Shown piece after piece: positions 6,656 to 14,146 of a stretch of DNA of 14,402 nucleotides (its first letter is position 1; each line of letters begins with the position of its first letter). Source of the DNA: Pseudomonadota bacterium (GTDB taxonomy: Bacteria; Desulfobacterota; Desulfobacteria; Desulfobacterales; Desulfosarcinaceae); NCBI GenBank assembly GCA_023435265.1, contig JAEYRZ010000033.1:1-14402 (forward strand), given 5' to 3'. The notes beneath the pieces were generated by a model, which was not told the DNA's origin, did not search any database, and saw nothing but the letters and a program-made list of their open reading frames with translations. A program made the translations under genes and the position numbers.

Positions 6656-7354
6656 TCATGAACATCGATCCACAAACGCCCTGAACAGCGGAAGCATGGC
6701 GTCATCCTGCTGCATCATCCGTTCCGGATGCCATTGTACGAGATCGATCGGTAGATGGCGATGCTGAGCGGCCTCGATCACGCCGTCCGGTGCACGGGCC
6801 GTGACGGCAAGATCCGTCCCGGGATCTTTTATGGACTGATGATGCCGCGAGTTCACGATCATGCGGGGACCGAACAATGCATAGAGACGGGAGCCGGGCT
6901 CGATCGCAACAGGGTGCACCGCGTCCGTGGCGCCGGAATGCTCCACAGCGCGGGCGCCGAACCGCGTGGGGATATCCTGGAACAACGTGCCGCCTAAGGC
7001 CACATTCGCCAGCTGAATCCCCCGGCAGATGCCGAGCACAGGTTTGAACGCCGCGCAGGCGAGGTGGAATACCGCCATCTGAAATCGGTCCAGGGCTTCG
7101 CTCACCGTGTCCAGAGCGGCGGCCGCGCTTTCATTATAGAAAGCCGGGTTGATGTCTCCGCCGCCGGGAAACAGAAACCCCTGGATCGGATGGATCATCG
7201 CCGGAAGATTACCGTGATCTTCGGTAAAAGGCAGGATGACGGGCACCCCGCCCGCTTTTTCCAAGGAACGGGTATACCCCACGGCGACGGCGCTCACCAC
7301 CATTCCAGACCGGTTCAGGTCCTCATTGGCGACCACTCCGATCAGCGGTTGCAT
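6656..7354 (-). CDS. Class I glutamine amidotransferase, PuuD/peptidase C26 type
   Basis: This encodes a 232-residue cytosolic hydrolase of the gamma-glutamyl-gamma-aminobutyrate hydrolase (PuuD-like) family, which cuts gamma-glutamyl amide bonds. Residues 57-70 contain the oxyanion-hole segment 'GFLFPGGGDINP'. The nucleophile is Cys110 in 'LGICRGIQLAN', and the other triad members are His209 and Glu211 in 'QWHPE', so the catalytic triad is complete. 'NSRHHQSIKDPG' (168-179) is also typical. Length is a little below the usual 250 or so. An AGGAGG site six bases before the ATG at 7354 fixes the start. It lies 62 bases downstream of the thioredoxin gene on the same strand and may share its transcript. 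No polyamine or GABA pathway gene is nearby, so the actual substrate is open. Confidence 0.85.
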   Translation of the reverse strand: MQPLIGVVANEDLNRSGMVVSAVAVGYTRSLEKAGGVPVILPFTEDHGNLPAMIHPIQGFLFPGGGDINPAFYNESAAAALDTVSEALDRFQMAVFHLACAAFKPVLGICRGIQLANVALGGTLFQDIPTRFGARAVEHSGATDAVHPVAIEPGSRLYALFGPRMIVNSRHHQSIKDPGTDLAVTARAPDGVIEAAQHRHLPIDLVQWHPERMMQQDDAMLPLFRAFVDRCS

Positions 7355-7416
7355 ATCGGCCTCCTGTTCAAGCCCGGCACGACGCGCGCGGGCGCCCGGC
7401 GCAGTTGCGGCGCGCT

Positions 7417-7812
7417 TCAGGCGTCCCGGGCGGGGACCCCCAGCTCGCGCAAAATCTTCACGATGGACTTCTTGTCCATGAATCCGACATGCCGATGCTT
7501 TTCGCGGCCTTCCTGATCATAGAAAATCTGCGTCGGTATGGCGCGCAGCTGAAAACGCTGAACCTGGTCGCGATGCTTCCACACATCGATGAAGATGATC
7601 GAGGCGCGGCCGGCGTATTCGTTGCGAACCTCCTCGAGGATCGGCGCCATCAGTTTACAGGGTGTACACTTGTCTGCGCCCAGATCGACCATCGTGATCA
7701 TCCCGGCCGTGGGAACGGCCGGAATGACGGCATCGGCTTCGCCTGCAGCCCCCGGCTGCGCAGGGATGCACAAGGCGATCAATAAAAGAAACAATCGTCG
7801 AACGATAACCAT
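7417..7812 (-). CDS. Exported thioredoxin-family protein, CTPC active site
   Basis: This encodes a 131-residue thioredoxin-fold protein that probably works in thiol-disulfide exchange in the periplasm. Residues 1-23 form a signal peptide ('MVIVRRLFLLLIALCIPAQPGAAG'). The active site is Cys49-Thr-Pro-Cys52 within 'DKCTPCKLMAPIL', and the cis-proline is Pro93 in 'AIPTQIF'. 'IIFIDVWKHRD' is the central strand. The frame is open to 7923, but the ATG at 7812 follows AAGGAAG and gives a clean signal peptide; the ATG at 7827 has only a poor site. Relatives often sit with a CcdA/DsbD-type membrane reductant carrier, but none is in this window, so the electron donor is unknown. The hydrolase gene follows in the same direction. 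Confidence 0.82.
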   Translation of the reverse strand: MVIVRRLFLLLIALCIPAQPGAAGEADAVIPAVPTAGMITMVDLGADKCTPCKLMAPILEEVRNEYAGRASIIFIDVWKHRDQVQRFQLRAIPTQIFYDQEGREKHRHVGFMDKKSIVKILRELGVPARDA

Positions 7813-8194
7813 AATCTTCCTTTCCATCTTTCGCGGCCCTGCCATTCTGCGCCCGAATCGGGCACACCTTCTGCACATCGTTTCAGGGTCGACAGCAGCG
7901 CCTCTCCGACGAACGAACAGCACGGTTCACGACAAAATGCATTCCGTTCTCCGCAGATATCTGCTTTCCTGAACTTTGACAAGGCCGCGGTTTCCGGGCG
8001 TCACCCTGCTCCATCCATTTGTATTTACAATCTACGGCGGTTCACCTAATCTTCTTTCAGTTCCAACAGGTCCGCAGAAATCCATGTGGAGTCGTCGGGG
8101 CCACCGCCCCGCCGTCTACCCCGGCCGGGAAGCCGAGCAACGGGGTGGCGGCATCGCGGATGGATCCAACACCATAACACAAGGAGAGAAAAGA
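7813..8194. other. Divergent intergenic region, 382 bases
   Basis: This gap lies between the thioredoxin start (minus) and the acyl-CoA ligase start (plus). It holds a 12-bp palindrome GCAGATATCTGC (7953-7964), a short dyad TTGTA-2-TACAA (8019-8030) and a small GC hairpin (8096-8111). All are short enough to arise by chance. TTGACA at 7976-7981 is a perfect -35 hexamer but lacks a -10 at the right distance on the plus strand. No RNA gene or credible coding sequence is visible. Confidence 0.45.
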
Positions 8195-9850
8195 ATGCCG
8201 ACCAAACCCATTCAACCCACGCCATCGGCCCATGCCTTCCCCCTGCTGATCAAAAACCTGCTCGACACGCCCTTGATTTATGCGCCCGACCAGGAAATCG
8301 TCTACCGCGACCGGATGCGCTATACCTATCGAGACCTGGGCCGACGCGTGGCCCGACTCGCCGGCGCACTCGCCAGACTGGGGGTCAAACCCGGAGACAC
8401 CGTTGCGGTAATGGATTGGGACAGCCACCGCTACCTCGAGTGCTTCTTCGCCGTACCGATGATGGGTGCGGTGCTGCACACCATCAATGTCCGACTCAGC
8501 CAGGAGCAGTTGGTCTATACGATCAATCATGCCAAGGACAGCCTGATCCTGATCAACCGCGATTTCCTGCCCCTGGTGGAGCCGATCCGCAACCAGCTGG
8601 AGACGGTCCGGCAATTCGTCCTCCTGAACGACATCCCGGCGGATCCACAGACTTCGCTGCCGCTGTCCGCAGAGTACGAACACATGCTGGACGGCAACTC
8701 ACCCACTTACGATTTCCCTGATTTCGACGAAAACACGATGGCGACCATGTTCTACACCACCGGCACCACGGGGCTGCCCAAGGGCGTTTTTTTCAGCCAT
8801 CGTCAGCTGGTGCTGCACACCTACGGGGTAATGTTCGCGCTCTGCGCCTACAGTTCCCAGGCCGACATCGATTCACGGGATGTCTACATGCCGATCACCC
8901 CCATGTTCCACGTGCATGCGTGGGGGATGCCCTACCTGATGACACATCTCGGCGCCAAACAGGTCTACCCCGGCCGCTACGAACCCGATACCCTGCTGGG
9001 ACTCATCGCCAAAGAAAAAGTGACCTTTTCCCATTGCGTGCCCACCATCCTGCACATGCTGCTGACCCATCCAGCCGCCCAGTACACCGACCTGAAAGGC
9101 TGGAAGGTGATCATCGGCGGCTCCGCCCTGTCCAGGGGGCTGTGCCAGGCCGCCCATGCCAAGGGCATCAACATCTTCACCGGATACGGCATGTCCGAGA
9201 CCTGCCCGGTGCTGACCATCAGCAATCTGAAGCCCGGAATGGCCGGGCTGAGCGCGTCGGAGCAGATCGCCGTCCGCTGCCGCACCGGACTTCCGATCTC
9301 CAACGTTCAGCTCGAGGTGGTCGATTCCCAGGGAAAGCCCCTGCCCCATGACGGCCGCAGCACGGGCGAGGTGGTGGTGCGGGCCCCCTGGCTGACCCAG
9401 GGCTATCTCCAGGATAACGAAAAGAGCGAGGCCCTGTGGGCCGGTGGGTGGTTGCACACCGGGGATATCGGCTTTATCGACGCCGAGGGTTATCTGCAGA
9501 TCACGGACCGCCTCAAGGACGTGATCAAAACCGGAGGCGAATGGGTCTCTTCGCTCTCGATCGAAGACATCATCAGCCAGCACCCCGGGGTTTCCGAAGC
9601 GGCGGTCATCGGTATCCCCGACGACAAATGGGGCGAACGGCCCCTGGCGCTGGTGGTCGCCAGGCCCGGATTCACGGAGGAGCTGAGAGCCGAGCAGATC
9701 GTGCAGTTCGTCCTCGAATATGCCGAAAAGGGAGTCATCCCGAAATACGCGGTGCCGGGCCGGGTGCGGATCGTGGACAGCATCCCCAAGACCAGCGTCG
9801 GAAAAATGAACAAAAAAGAGATCCGCAAAAGTTTCGGCGGCATCGAATAA
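8195..9850 (+). CDS. Fatty-acid-CoA ligase, AMP-binding (AlkK-like)
   Basis: This encodes a 551-residue cytosolic adenylate-forming enzyme that joins a carboxylic acid to CoA through an acyl-AMP step. The ATP-binding loop YTTGTTGLPKG is at 187-197; 'FHVHAWGMPY' (238-247) lines the acyl pocket; GYGMSET is at 330-336; HTGD at 421-424; RLKD at 439-442; and the catalytic lysine is Lys537 in PKTSVGK. All core A-domain motifs are intact and the length is normal. By overall style it resembles AlkK/FadD-type medium- to long-chain acyl-CoA ligases. Chain length cannot be read from sequence, and an aryl or other acid is not excluded. AAGGAGAG six bases before the ATG at 8195 decides the start, although the frame is open to 7976. 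The gene stands alone, with no beta-oxidation neighbours. Confidence 0.9.
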   Translation: MPTKPIQPTPSAHAFPLLIKNLLDTPLIYAPDQEIVYRDRMRYTYRDLGRRVARLAGALARLGVKPGDTVAVMDWDSHRYLECFFAVPMMGAVLHTINVRLSQEQLVYTINHAKDSLILINRDFLPLVEPIRNQLETVRQFVLLNDIPADPQTSLPLSAEYEHMLDGNSPTYDFPDFDENTMATMFYTTGTTGLPKGVFFSHRQLVLHTYGVMFALCAYSSQADIDSRDVYMPITPMFHVHAWGMPYLMTHLGAKQVYPGRYEPDTLLGLIAKEKVTFSHCVPTILHMLLTHPAAQYTDLKGWKVIIGGSALSRGLCQAAHAKGINIFTGYGMSETCPVLTISNLKPGMAGLSASEQIAVRCRTGLPISNVQLEVVDSQGKPLPHDGRSTGEVVVRAPWLTQGYLQDNEKSEALWAGGWLHTGDIGFIDAEGYLQITDRLKDVIKTGGEWVSSLSIEDIISQHPGVSEAAVIGIPDDKWGERPLALVVARPGFTEELRAEQIVQFVLEYAEKGVIPKYAVPGRVRIVDSIPKTSVGKMNKKEIRKSFGGIE

Positions 9851-9851
9851 C

Positions 9852-9895
9852 CGGATCGGGGGCCTTGCGGATGTCGCGCAGCGCCCCCGGATCCG
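9852..9895 (+). terminator. Stem-loop after the acyl-CoA ligase gene
   Basis: CGGATC-GGGGGC (9852-9863) pairs with GCCCCC-GGATCCG (9883-9895) with one bulged C and a 19-base loop, starting two bases after the stop codon. No T tract follows, so it may be a transcript-end or stability structure rather than a true intrinsic terminator. Confidence 0.4.
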
Positions 9896-9982
9896 CATGC
9901 AATCAGAGCTGTCCGGCAGGCGCCGGGCCCAGAGCGCCGGACGCTTCGGCCGGAGCTGTATTGCATCCGCCGGGCCATGCGA

Positions 9983-10130
9983 TCGCATGTATATGGGACA
10001 TCCTGAAAACGCGGTCGGGTCGGTAACGAGGTCGCGACCCGCTATCGCAACGCGTCTCCAAAATACTGCTTTCCGGAACCAGACCATACCCGCGGCCTTT
10101 CGACACCGATTCCGATACCGATAGCGACCC
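9983..10130. repeat. Dispersed intergenic element with hexamer-unit arms (copy 2)
   Basis: The left part (9983-10056) matches 6371-6444. A left arm of units ending in TCG or ACG (10017-10034: GGGTCG GTAACG AGGTCG) faces a right arm of five hexamers (10101-10130: CGACAC CGATTC CGATAC CGATAG CGACCC), which is roughly its reverse complement. A spacer of about 65 bases lies between. No coding potential is seen. It is a REP- or MITE-like intergenic repeat by structure; the exact outer ends cannot be fixed from two copies. Confidence 0.55.
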
Positions 10131-10178
10131 AGATGTAAAGCACTATGCGATTGCCCCGACCCGCCCGGCTATTCCATC

Positions 10179-10207
10179 TTGCTTTTCACTCCGGCTTAAT
10201 TTAACAG
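10179..10207 (+). promoter_or_regulatory. Possible carB promoter
   Basis: TTGCTT (10179-10184), a 17-base spacer and TAACAG (10202-10207) give a moderate sigma-70 match about 55 bases before the carB start codon. The surrounding 50 bases are more AT-rich than the repeat upstream, which supports a promoter here, but the -10 is weak. Confidence 0.3.
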
Positions 10208-10261
10208 GTAAAAGTTTTGCGAAACCGAATACCTCTCCGCTATCAATTCAAAGGAGTGCTC

Positions 10262-13200
10262 ATGCCCAAACGCGACGATATCCACAAGATCCTGATCATC
10301 GGCTCCGGTCCCATCGTGATCGGCCAGGCGTGCGAATTCGATTATTCCGGCACCCAGGCCTGCAAGGCGCTGCGCTCTCTGGGCTATCAGGTTGTGCTGG
10401 TGAACTCGAATCCGGCCACCATCATGACCGATCCGGGCATGGCGGACGTGACCTATATCGAACCCCTGAATATCAAGATCCTCGAGGAAATCATCGCCGT
10501 GGAGCGTCCCGACGCCCTCTTGCCGAACCTGGGCGGCCAGAGCGGCCTGAATCTTTCCTCGGAACTGCACCGCGCCGGCATATTGGCCAAATACAACGTG
10601 CGCGTGATCGGCGTGAATATCGATGCCATCGAACGCGGCGAGGACCGCACCGCCTTCAAGCAGACCATGAACCGATTGGGCATCGAAATGCCGCGCAGCC
10701 AGGCCGTGGAAAGCGTCGAAGCGGCCGAGCAGGTGGCGGCCGAACTGGGGTATCCGGTGGTGATCCGGCCGGCCTATACCATGGGCGGCACCGGCGGAGG
10801 TCTTGTCTACAATCCTGAAGAACTGCGCATGATCGCGGCACGCGGACTGGCCGCCAGCTTGATCCACCAGATTCTGGTAGAGGAATCGGTGCTGGGCTGG
10901 GAGGAACTCGAACTCGAGGTGGTGCGCGACGCCAAGAACCAGATGATCACGGTCTGTTTCATCGAAAACGTGGATGCCATGGGCGTGCACACCGGCGACA
11001 GCTACTGCACGGCGCCCATGCAAACCATCGACCCGGCCCTGCAGAAGAAACTCCAGGATTATGCCTATGCCATCGTGGAGGCCATCGAGGTGATCGGCGG
11101 CACCAACGTTCAGTTCGCCCACGACCCCAGGAGCGGCCGGGTGGTCGTGATCGAAATCAACCCGCGCACATCCCGCTCCTCGGCGCTCGCTTCAAAAGCC
11201 ACCGGCTTCCCCATCGCGCGCATATCTTCTCTGCTGGCGGGCGGGCTCACCATGGACGAGATGCCTTACTGGCGTGACGGCAGCCTGGAAAAATACACCC
11301 CTTCCGGTGACTACGTGGTGGTCAAATTCGCCCGCTGGGCATTCGAAAAATTCAAGGGCATCGAAGACCGCCTGGGAACCCAGATGCGCGCCGTGGGCGA
11401 AGTGATGAGTATCGGCAAAACCTATAAAGAAGCCCTACAGAAGGCCATCCGCAGCCTGGAAATCAATCGTTACGGACTGGGTTTCGCCAGAAACTTCAAC
11501 CGGCTCTCCCTGGATGAACTCCTGCAGCACCTGGCCTGGCCGACGAGCGAACGCCAGTTCATCATGTACGAGGCGCTGCGCAAAGGCGCCGACATCCAGC
11601 GGCTTTATGCCTTGACGCACATCAAGCCGTGGTTCATCGAACAGATGAAGGAACTGGTGGATCTTGAAGAAGAGCTGCTTGCCTTCAAAGGGCGGGATCT
11701 GCCGAAGGAGCTGCTGGAGCGCGCCAAAAAGGATGGCTTTGCGGATCGCTACATCGCCAGGCTGCTGGACCTGCCCGAAGCGCGCATCCGCGAGCAGCGC
11801 CTTGCGGCCGGAATCCGCCAGGCCTGGGAGCCGGTGCCGGTGAGCGGGGTGGAGAATGCGGCTTATTACTACTCCACTTACAATGCTCCGGATCATGTTC
11901 AAATCAGCGACCGGAAGAAGATCATGGTGTTGGGCGGTGGCCCGAACCGCATCGGGCAGGGCATCGAATTCGATTACTGCTGCGTGCATGCGGCGCTGGC
12001 CATCAGGGAGGCCGGCTACGCCTCGATCATGGTCAACTGCAATCCCGAAACCGTCTCCACGGATTACGACACCTCCGACCGCCTCTACTTCGAACCGTTG
12101 ACAGTCGAAGACGTGCTGAGCATCTATGAAAAAGAAAAACCGCTGGGCGTTATCGCTCAGTTCGGCGGCCAGACGCCGCTCAATATCGCCCGCGAACTGG
12201 CAGAGGCGGGTGTCGCCATCCTGGGCACCTCACCTGAAACCATCGATCTGGCCGAGGACCGCGCCCGCTTCACCCAGATCATGCGCCGCCTTGGCATTCC
12301 GCAGCCCGAATCGGGTATGGCGGCAAGTTACGACGAGGCACTGGCGATCGCCGCGCGCATCGGCTACCCGCTGATCGTACGCCCCTCTTATGTGTTGGGC
12401 GGCCGGGGCATGGAAATCGTCCACGACGACGCGATGCTCAAACACTACCTGACTGTTGTGGTGGAGGAGGTCACCCCCGAACGGCCGGTGCTGATCGACC
12501 AGTTTCTGGACAATGCCATCGAAGTCGAGGCCGACGCCATTGCCGACGGCAAAGACGCCTTCGTACCGGCCGTCATGGAGCATATCGAACTGGCCGGCAT
12601 CCACTCGGGAGACAGCGCCTGTGTGATTCCGCCCATCAGCCTGGCCACCACCCACGTGGATACGATCCGCGAGTACACCCGCCGCATCGCCGTCGAACTC
12701 GGGGTGGTCGGTCTGATGAACATGCAATATGCCATTCACGACAACACGGTCTACGTTCTTGAGGCCAATCCGCGCGCCTCGCGCACGGTGCCCATCGTCT
12801 CCAAAGTCTGCGGACTCTCCATGGCCCGCCTGGCCACCCAGGTGGTGCTGGGCAAAACGATCGCCGAACTGGATGTCCAAGCCCGCCAGATCCCGCATTA
12901 CGGGGTCAAGGAATCGGTCTTCCCCTTCAACATGTTTCCGGAAGTGGATCCGGTGCTGGGTCCCGAGATGCGCTCGACCGGCGAGGTGCTGGGGTTGTCG
13001 CACTCGTTCGGAAGGGCCTTTTTCAAGGCCCAGGAGGCCGCCCAGTCGACCCTGCCCCTCGAAGGTACCGTGCTCTTCACGATCGCCGACCGCGACAAGA
13101 CGGCCGCGCTGGAGCCGGTGCGCCGCTTCCGCGAGTTGGGCTTCACCTTGATGGCGACCGAAGGCACCCACCGGTTCCTCAAAGATAAGGGTATCGAAAC

Positions 13201-13465
13201 GATACCGATTTCCAAACTCGACGTGGGACGCCCCAACCTGGTGGATGCGGTCAAGAGCGGGCAGATCCATCTGATCGTCAATACCCCCAGCGGCCGCAAA
13301 AGCGCGACCGACAGCTCCAACATCCGCAAAACCGCAATCAAGTATAAAATTCCCTATATCACCACCACGGCCGCGGCGATTGCCGCAGCCAAGGGAATCG
13401 CGGCGCGGCGCGAAAACGCCCCCAAGGTGCGCAGCCTGCAACGCTATCATGCCAGCATCCGTTGA
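10262..13465 (+). CDS. carB: Carbamoyl-phosphate synthase large subunit
   Basis: This encodes the 1067-residue synthetase subunit (E. coli has 1073) that makes carbamoyl phosphate from bicarbonate, ammonia and two ATP for arginine and pyrimidine synthesis. The two homologous halves are clear. The first starts with 'GSGPIVIGQACEFDYSG' (about 14-30) and carries the ATP-grasp segment 'PAYTMGGTGGG'. The second starts with 'GGGPNRIGQGIEFDY' (about 557-571) and carries 'PSYVLGGRGMEIV'. A C-terminal MGS-like allosteric domain runs from about 935 to the end ('LMATEGTH', 'NTPSGRKSATDS'). AAGGAG six bases before the ATG at 10262 fixes the start. The small glutaminase subunit gene carA is not adjacent, so the partner must be encoded elsewhere. 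A strong terminator follows and the gene appears monocistronic. Confidence 0.97.
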   Translation: MPKRDDIHKILIIGSGPIVIGQACEFDYSGTQACKALRSLGYQVVLVNSNPATIMTDPGMADVTYIEPLNIKILEEIIAVERPDALLPNLGGQSGLNLSSELHRAGILAKYNVRVIGVNIDAIERGEDRTAFKQTMNRLGIEMPRSQAVESVEAAEQVAAELGYPVVIRPAYTMGGTGGGLVYNPEELRMIAARGLAASLIHQILVEESVLGWEELELEVVRDAKNQMITVCFIENVDAMGVHTGDSYCTAPMQTIDPALQKKLQDYAYAIVEAIEVIGGTNVQFAHDPRSGRVVVIEINPRTSRSSALASKATGFPIARISSLLAGGLTMDEMPYWRDGSLEKYTPSGDYVVVKFARWAFEKFKGIEDRLGTQMRAVGEVMSIGKTYKEALQKAIRSLEINRYGLGFARNFNRLSLDELLQHLAWPTSERQFIMYEALRKGADIQRLYALTHIKPWFIEQMKELVDLEEELLAFKGRDLPKELLERAKKDGFADRYIARLLDLPEARIREQRLAAGIRQAWEPVPVSGVENAAYYYSTYNAPDHVQISDRKKIMVLGGGPNRIGQGIEFDYCCVHAALAIREAGYASIMVNCNPETVSTDYDTSDRLYFEPLTVEDVLSIYEKEKPLGVIAQFGGQTPLNIARELAEAGVAILGTSPETIDLAEDRARFTQIMRRLGIPQPESGMAASYDEALAIAARIGYPLIVRPSYVLGGRGMEIVHDDAMLKHYLTVVVEEVTPERPVLIDQFLDNAIEVEADAIADGKDAFVPAVMEHIELAGIHSGDSACVIPPISLATTHVDTIREYTRRIAVELGVVGLMNMQYAIHDNTVYVLEANPRASRTVPIVSKVCGLSMARLATQVVLGKTIAELDVQARQIPHYGVKESVFPFNMFPEVDPVLGPEMRSTGEVLGLSHSFGRAFFKAQEAAQSTLPLEGTVLFTIADRDKTAALEPVRRFRELGFTLMATEGTHRFLKDKGIETIPISKLDVGRPNLVDAVKSGQIHLIVNTPSGRKSATDSSNIRKTAIKYKIPYITTTAAAIAAAKGIAARRENAPKVRSLQRYHASIR

Positions 13466-13490
13466 AGGAAATGGCGTCCGTCGAATGAAG

Positions 13491-14135
13491 TCACGGCCGA
13501 AATGCTCCGCAAATATTTGCGGAGCATTTCTTTTTCCGGTTGCGGGTGGGGCGGGCGGGTGCACGCACAGGTCGCTCCCCGGTCGCGATGCGGTTTTCGT
13601 CAGAGGGAATCTTGATGCGGTTTACCTTGTCGGTCATTTCGAGAATGCCGGCTGTGAAGTCGAGATATCCGTTTTCCGGCAGGTCGCCGGTCAAAATCCA
13701 TTCCAGCGCATAGTAGACGCCTGAAAAATCGTAGCCGTAGATGCCGTAGCGGCTTCTGAGAAAATCGATGCCCTGCGGGCAGATAAACGACAGGCAAACA
13801 GGGCTCTTATGGGTTGACAACAGGCACCCTCGCTCCGGGTTGTGGTACTCGCAGGGCGAGACCGGGTTGCCCCAGGAAAAGTCTTCCGGCCTCCCGAAGC
13901 GGCGCTCTCGCTCCTGCTTCAGGAGGTCGAAGGCCGGATGCGCCAAATCGTGAGCCGAATAGTATTTTTTGGTGCAGCAGGCCGCCACGGGCTGGTTTCC
14001 GTTGCGCCGCAGTTCGGGCGCAATACACCTCGAAAGACAATAATCGAAGGAAGCGAAAAACGCGTTGAGAAGGGTTTCGATCTCCAAGTAGCGTTTGAGG
14101 CTGCCTTCGATATGATGGGGGTGCGATCGATTCAT
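13491..14135 (-). CDS. YkgJ-like zinc/iron-chelating cysteine protein
   Basis: This encodes a 214-residue cytosolic protein with eight cysteines spaced C33-x3-C37-x15-C53C54-x40-C95-x8-C104-x9-C114-x4-C119. The block 'GCLLSTHKSPVCLSFIC' copies the YkgJ pattern (C-x6-P-x2-C-x2-F-x-C), the putative zinc- or iron-chelating domain. The function of this family is not settled; roles in metal binding or protein modification are guesses. Residues 120-175 look helical. The last 30 or so residues are basic and low-complexity, and residues 200-212 are encoded by the carB terminator hairpin on the opposite strand, with two further cysteines there. The true C-terminus may therefore have been lost or extended by a frameshift. 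The ATG at 14135 follows an in-frame stop and lacks a strong ribosome binding site. The gene is convergent with carB. Confidence 0.6.
   Translation of the reverse strand: MNRSHPHHIEGSLKRYLEIETLLNAFFASFDYCLSRCIAPELRRNGNQPVAACCTKKYYSAHDLAHPAFDLLKQERERRFGRPEDFSWGNPVSPCEYHNPERGCLLSTHKSPVCLSFICPQGIDFLRSRYGIYGYDFSGVYYALEWILTGDLPENGYLDFTAGILEMTDKVNRIKIPSDENRIATGERPVRAPARPTRNRKKKCSANICGAFRP
13499..13536 (+). terminator. Intrinsic terminator of carB
   Basis: A perfect dyad with 16-base arms (13499-13514 and 13515-13530) runs into a T-rich tract (TTTCTTTTT, ending at 13535), 34 bases after the carB stop codon. It also lies inside the 3' end of the minus-strand YkgJ-like gene, where no T tract follows. 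Confidence 0.92.
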
Positions 14136-14146
14136 AGCGGATGTGC

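Noticed and set aside
7953..7964. GCAGATATCTGC palindrome in the thioredoxin/ligase gap
   Set aside because: A 12-bp perfect palindrome is expected a few times in a window of this size; no second copy or adjoining promoter supports it.
8096..8111. Small GC hairpin upstream of the acyl-CoA ligase gene
   Set aside because: A 6-bp stem in GC-rich DNA with no T run or leader peptide does not support attenuation or a riboswitch.
8873..10087. 404-codon minus-strand frame opposite the acyl-CoA ligase
   Set aside because: It is a shadow of the ligase coding sequence, has no ribosome binding site and has no recognisable domain.
12230..13564. 444-codon minus-strand frame opposite carB
   Set aside because: It is antisense to a complete, unmistakable carB and shows no protein-family features; such long frames arise from GC-biased third codon positions.
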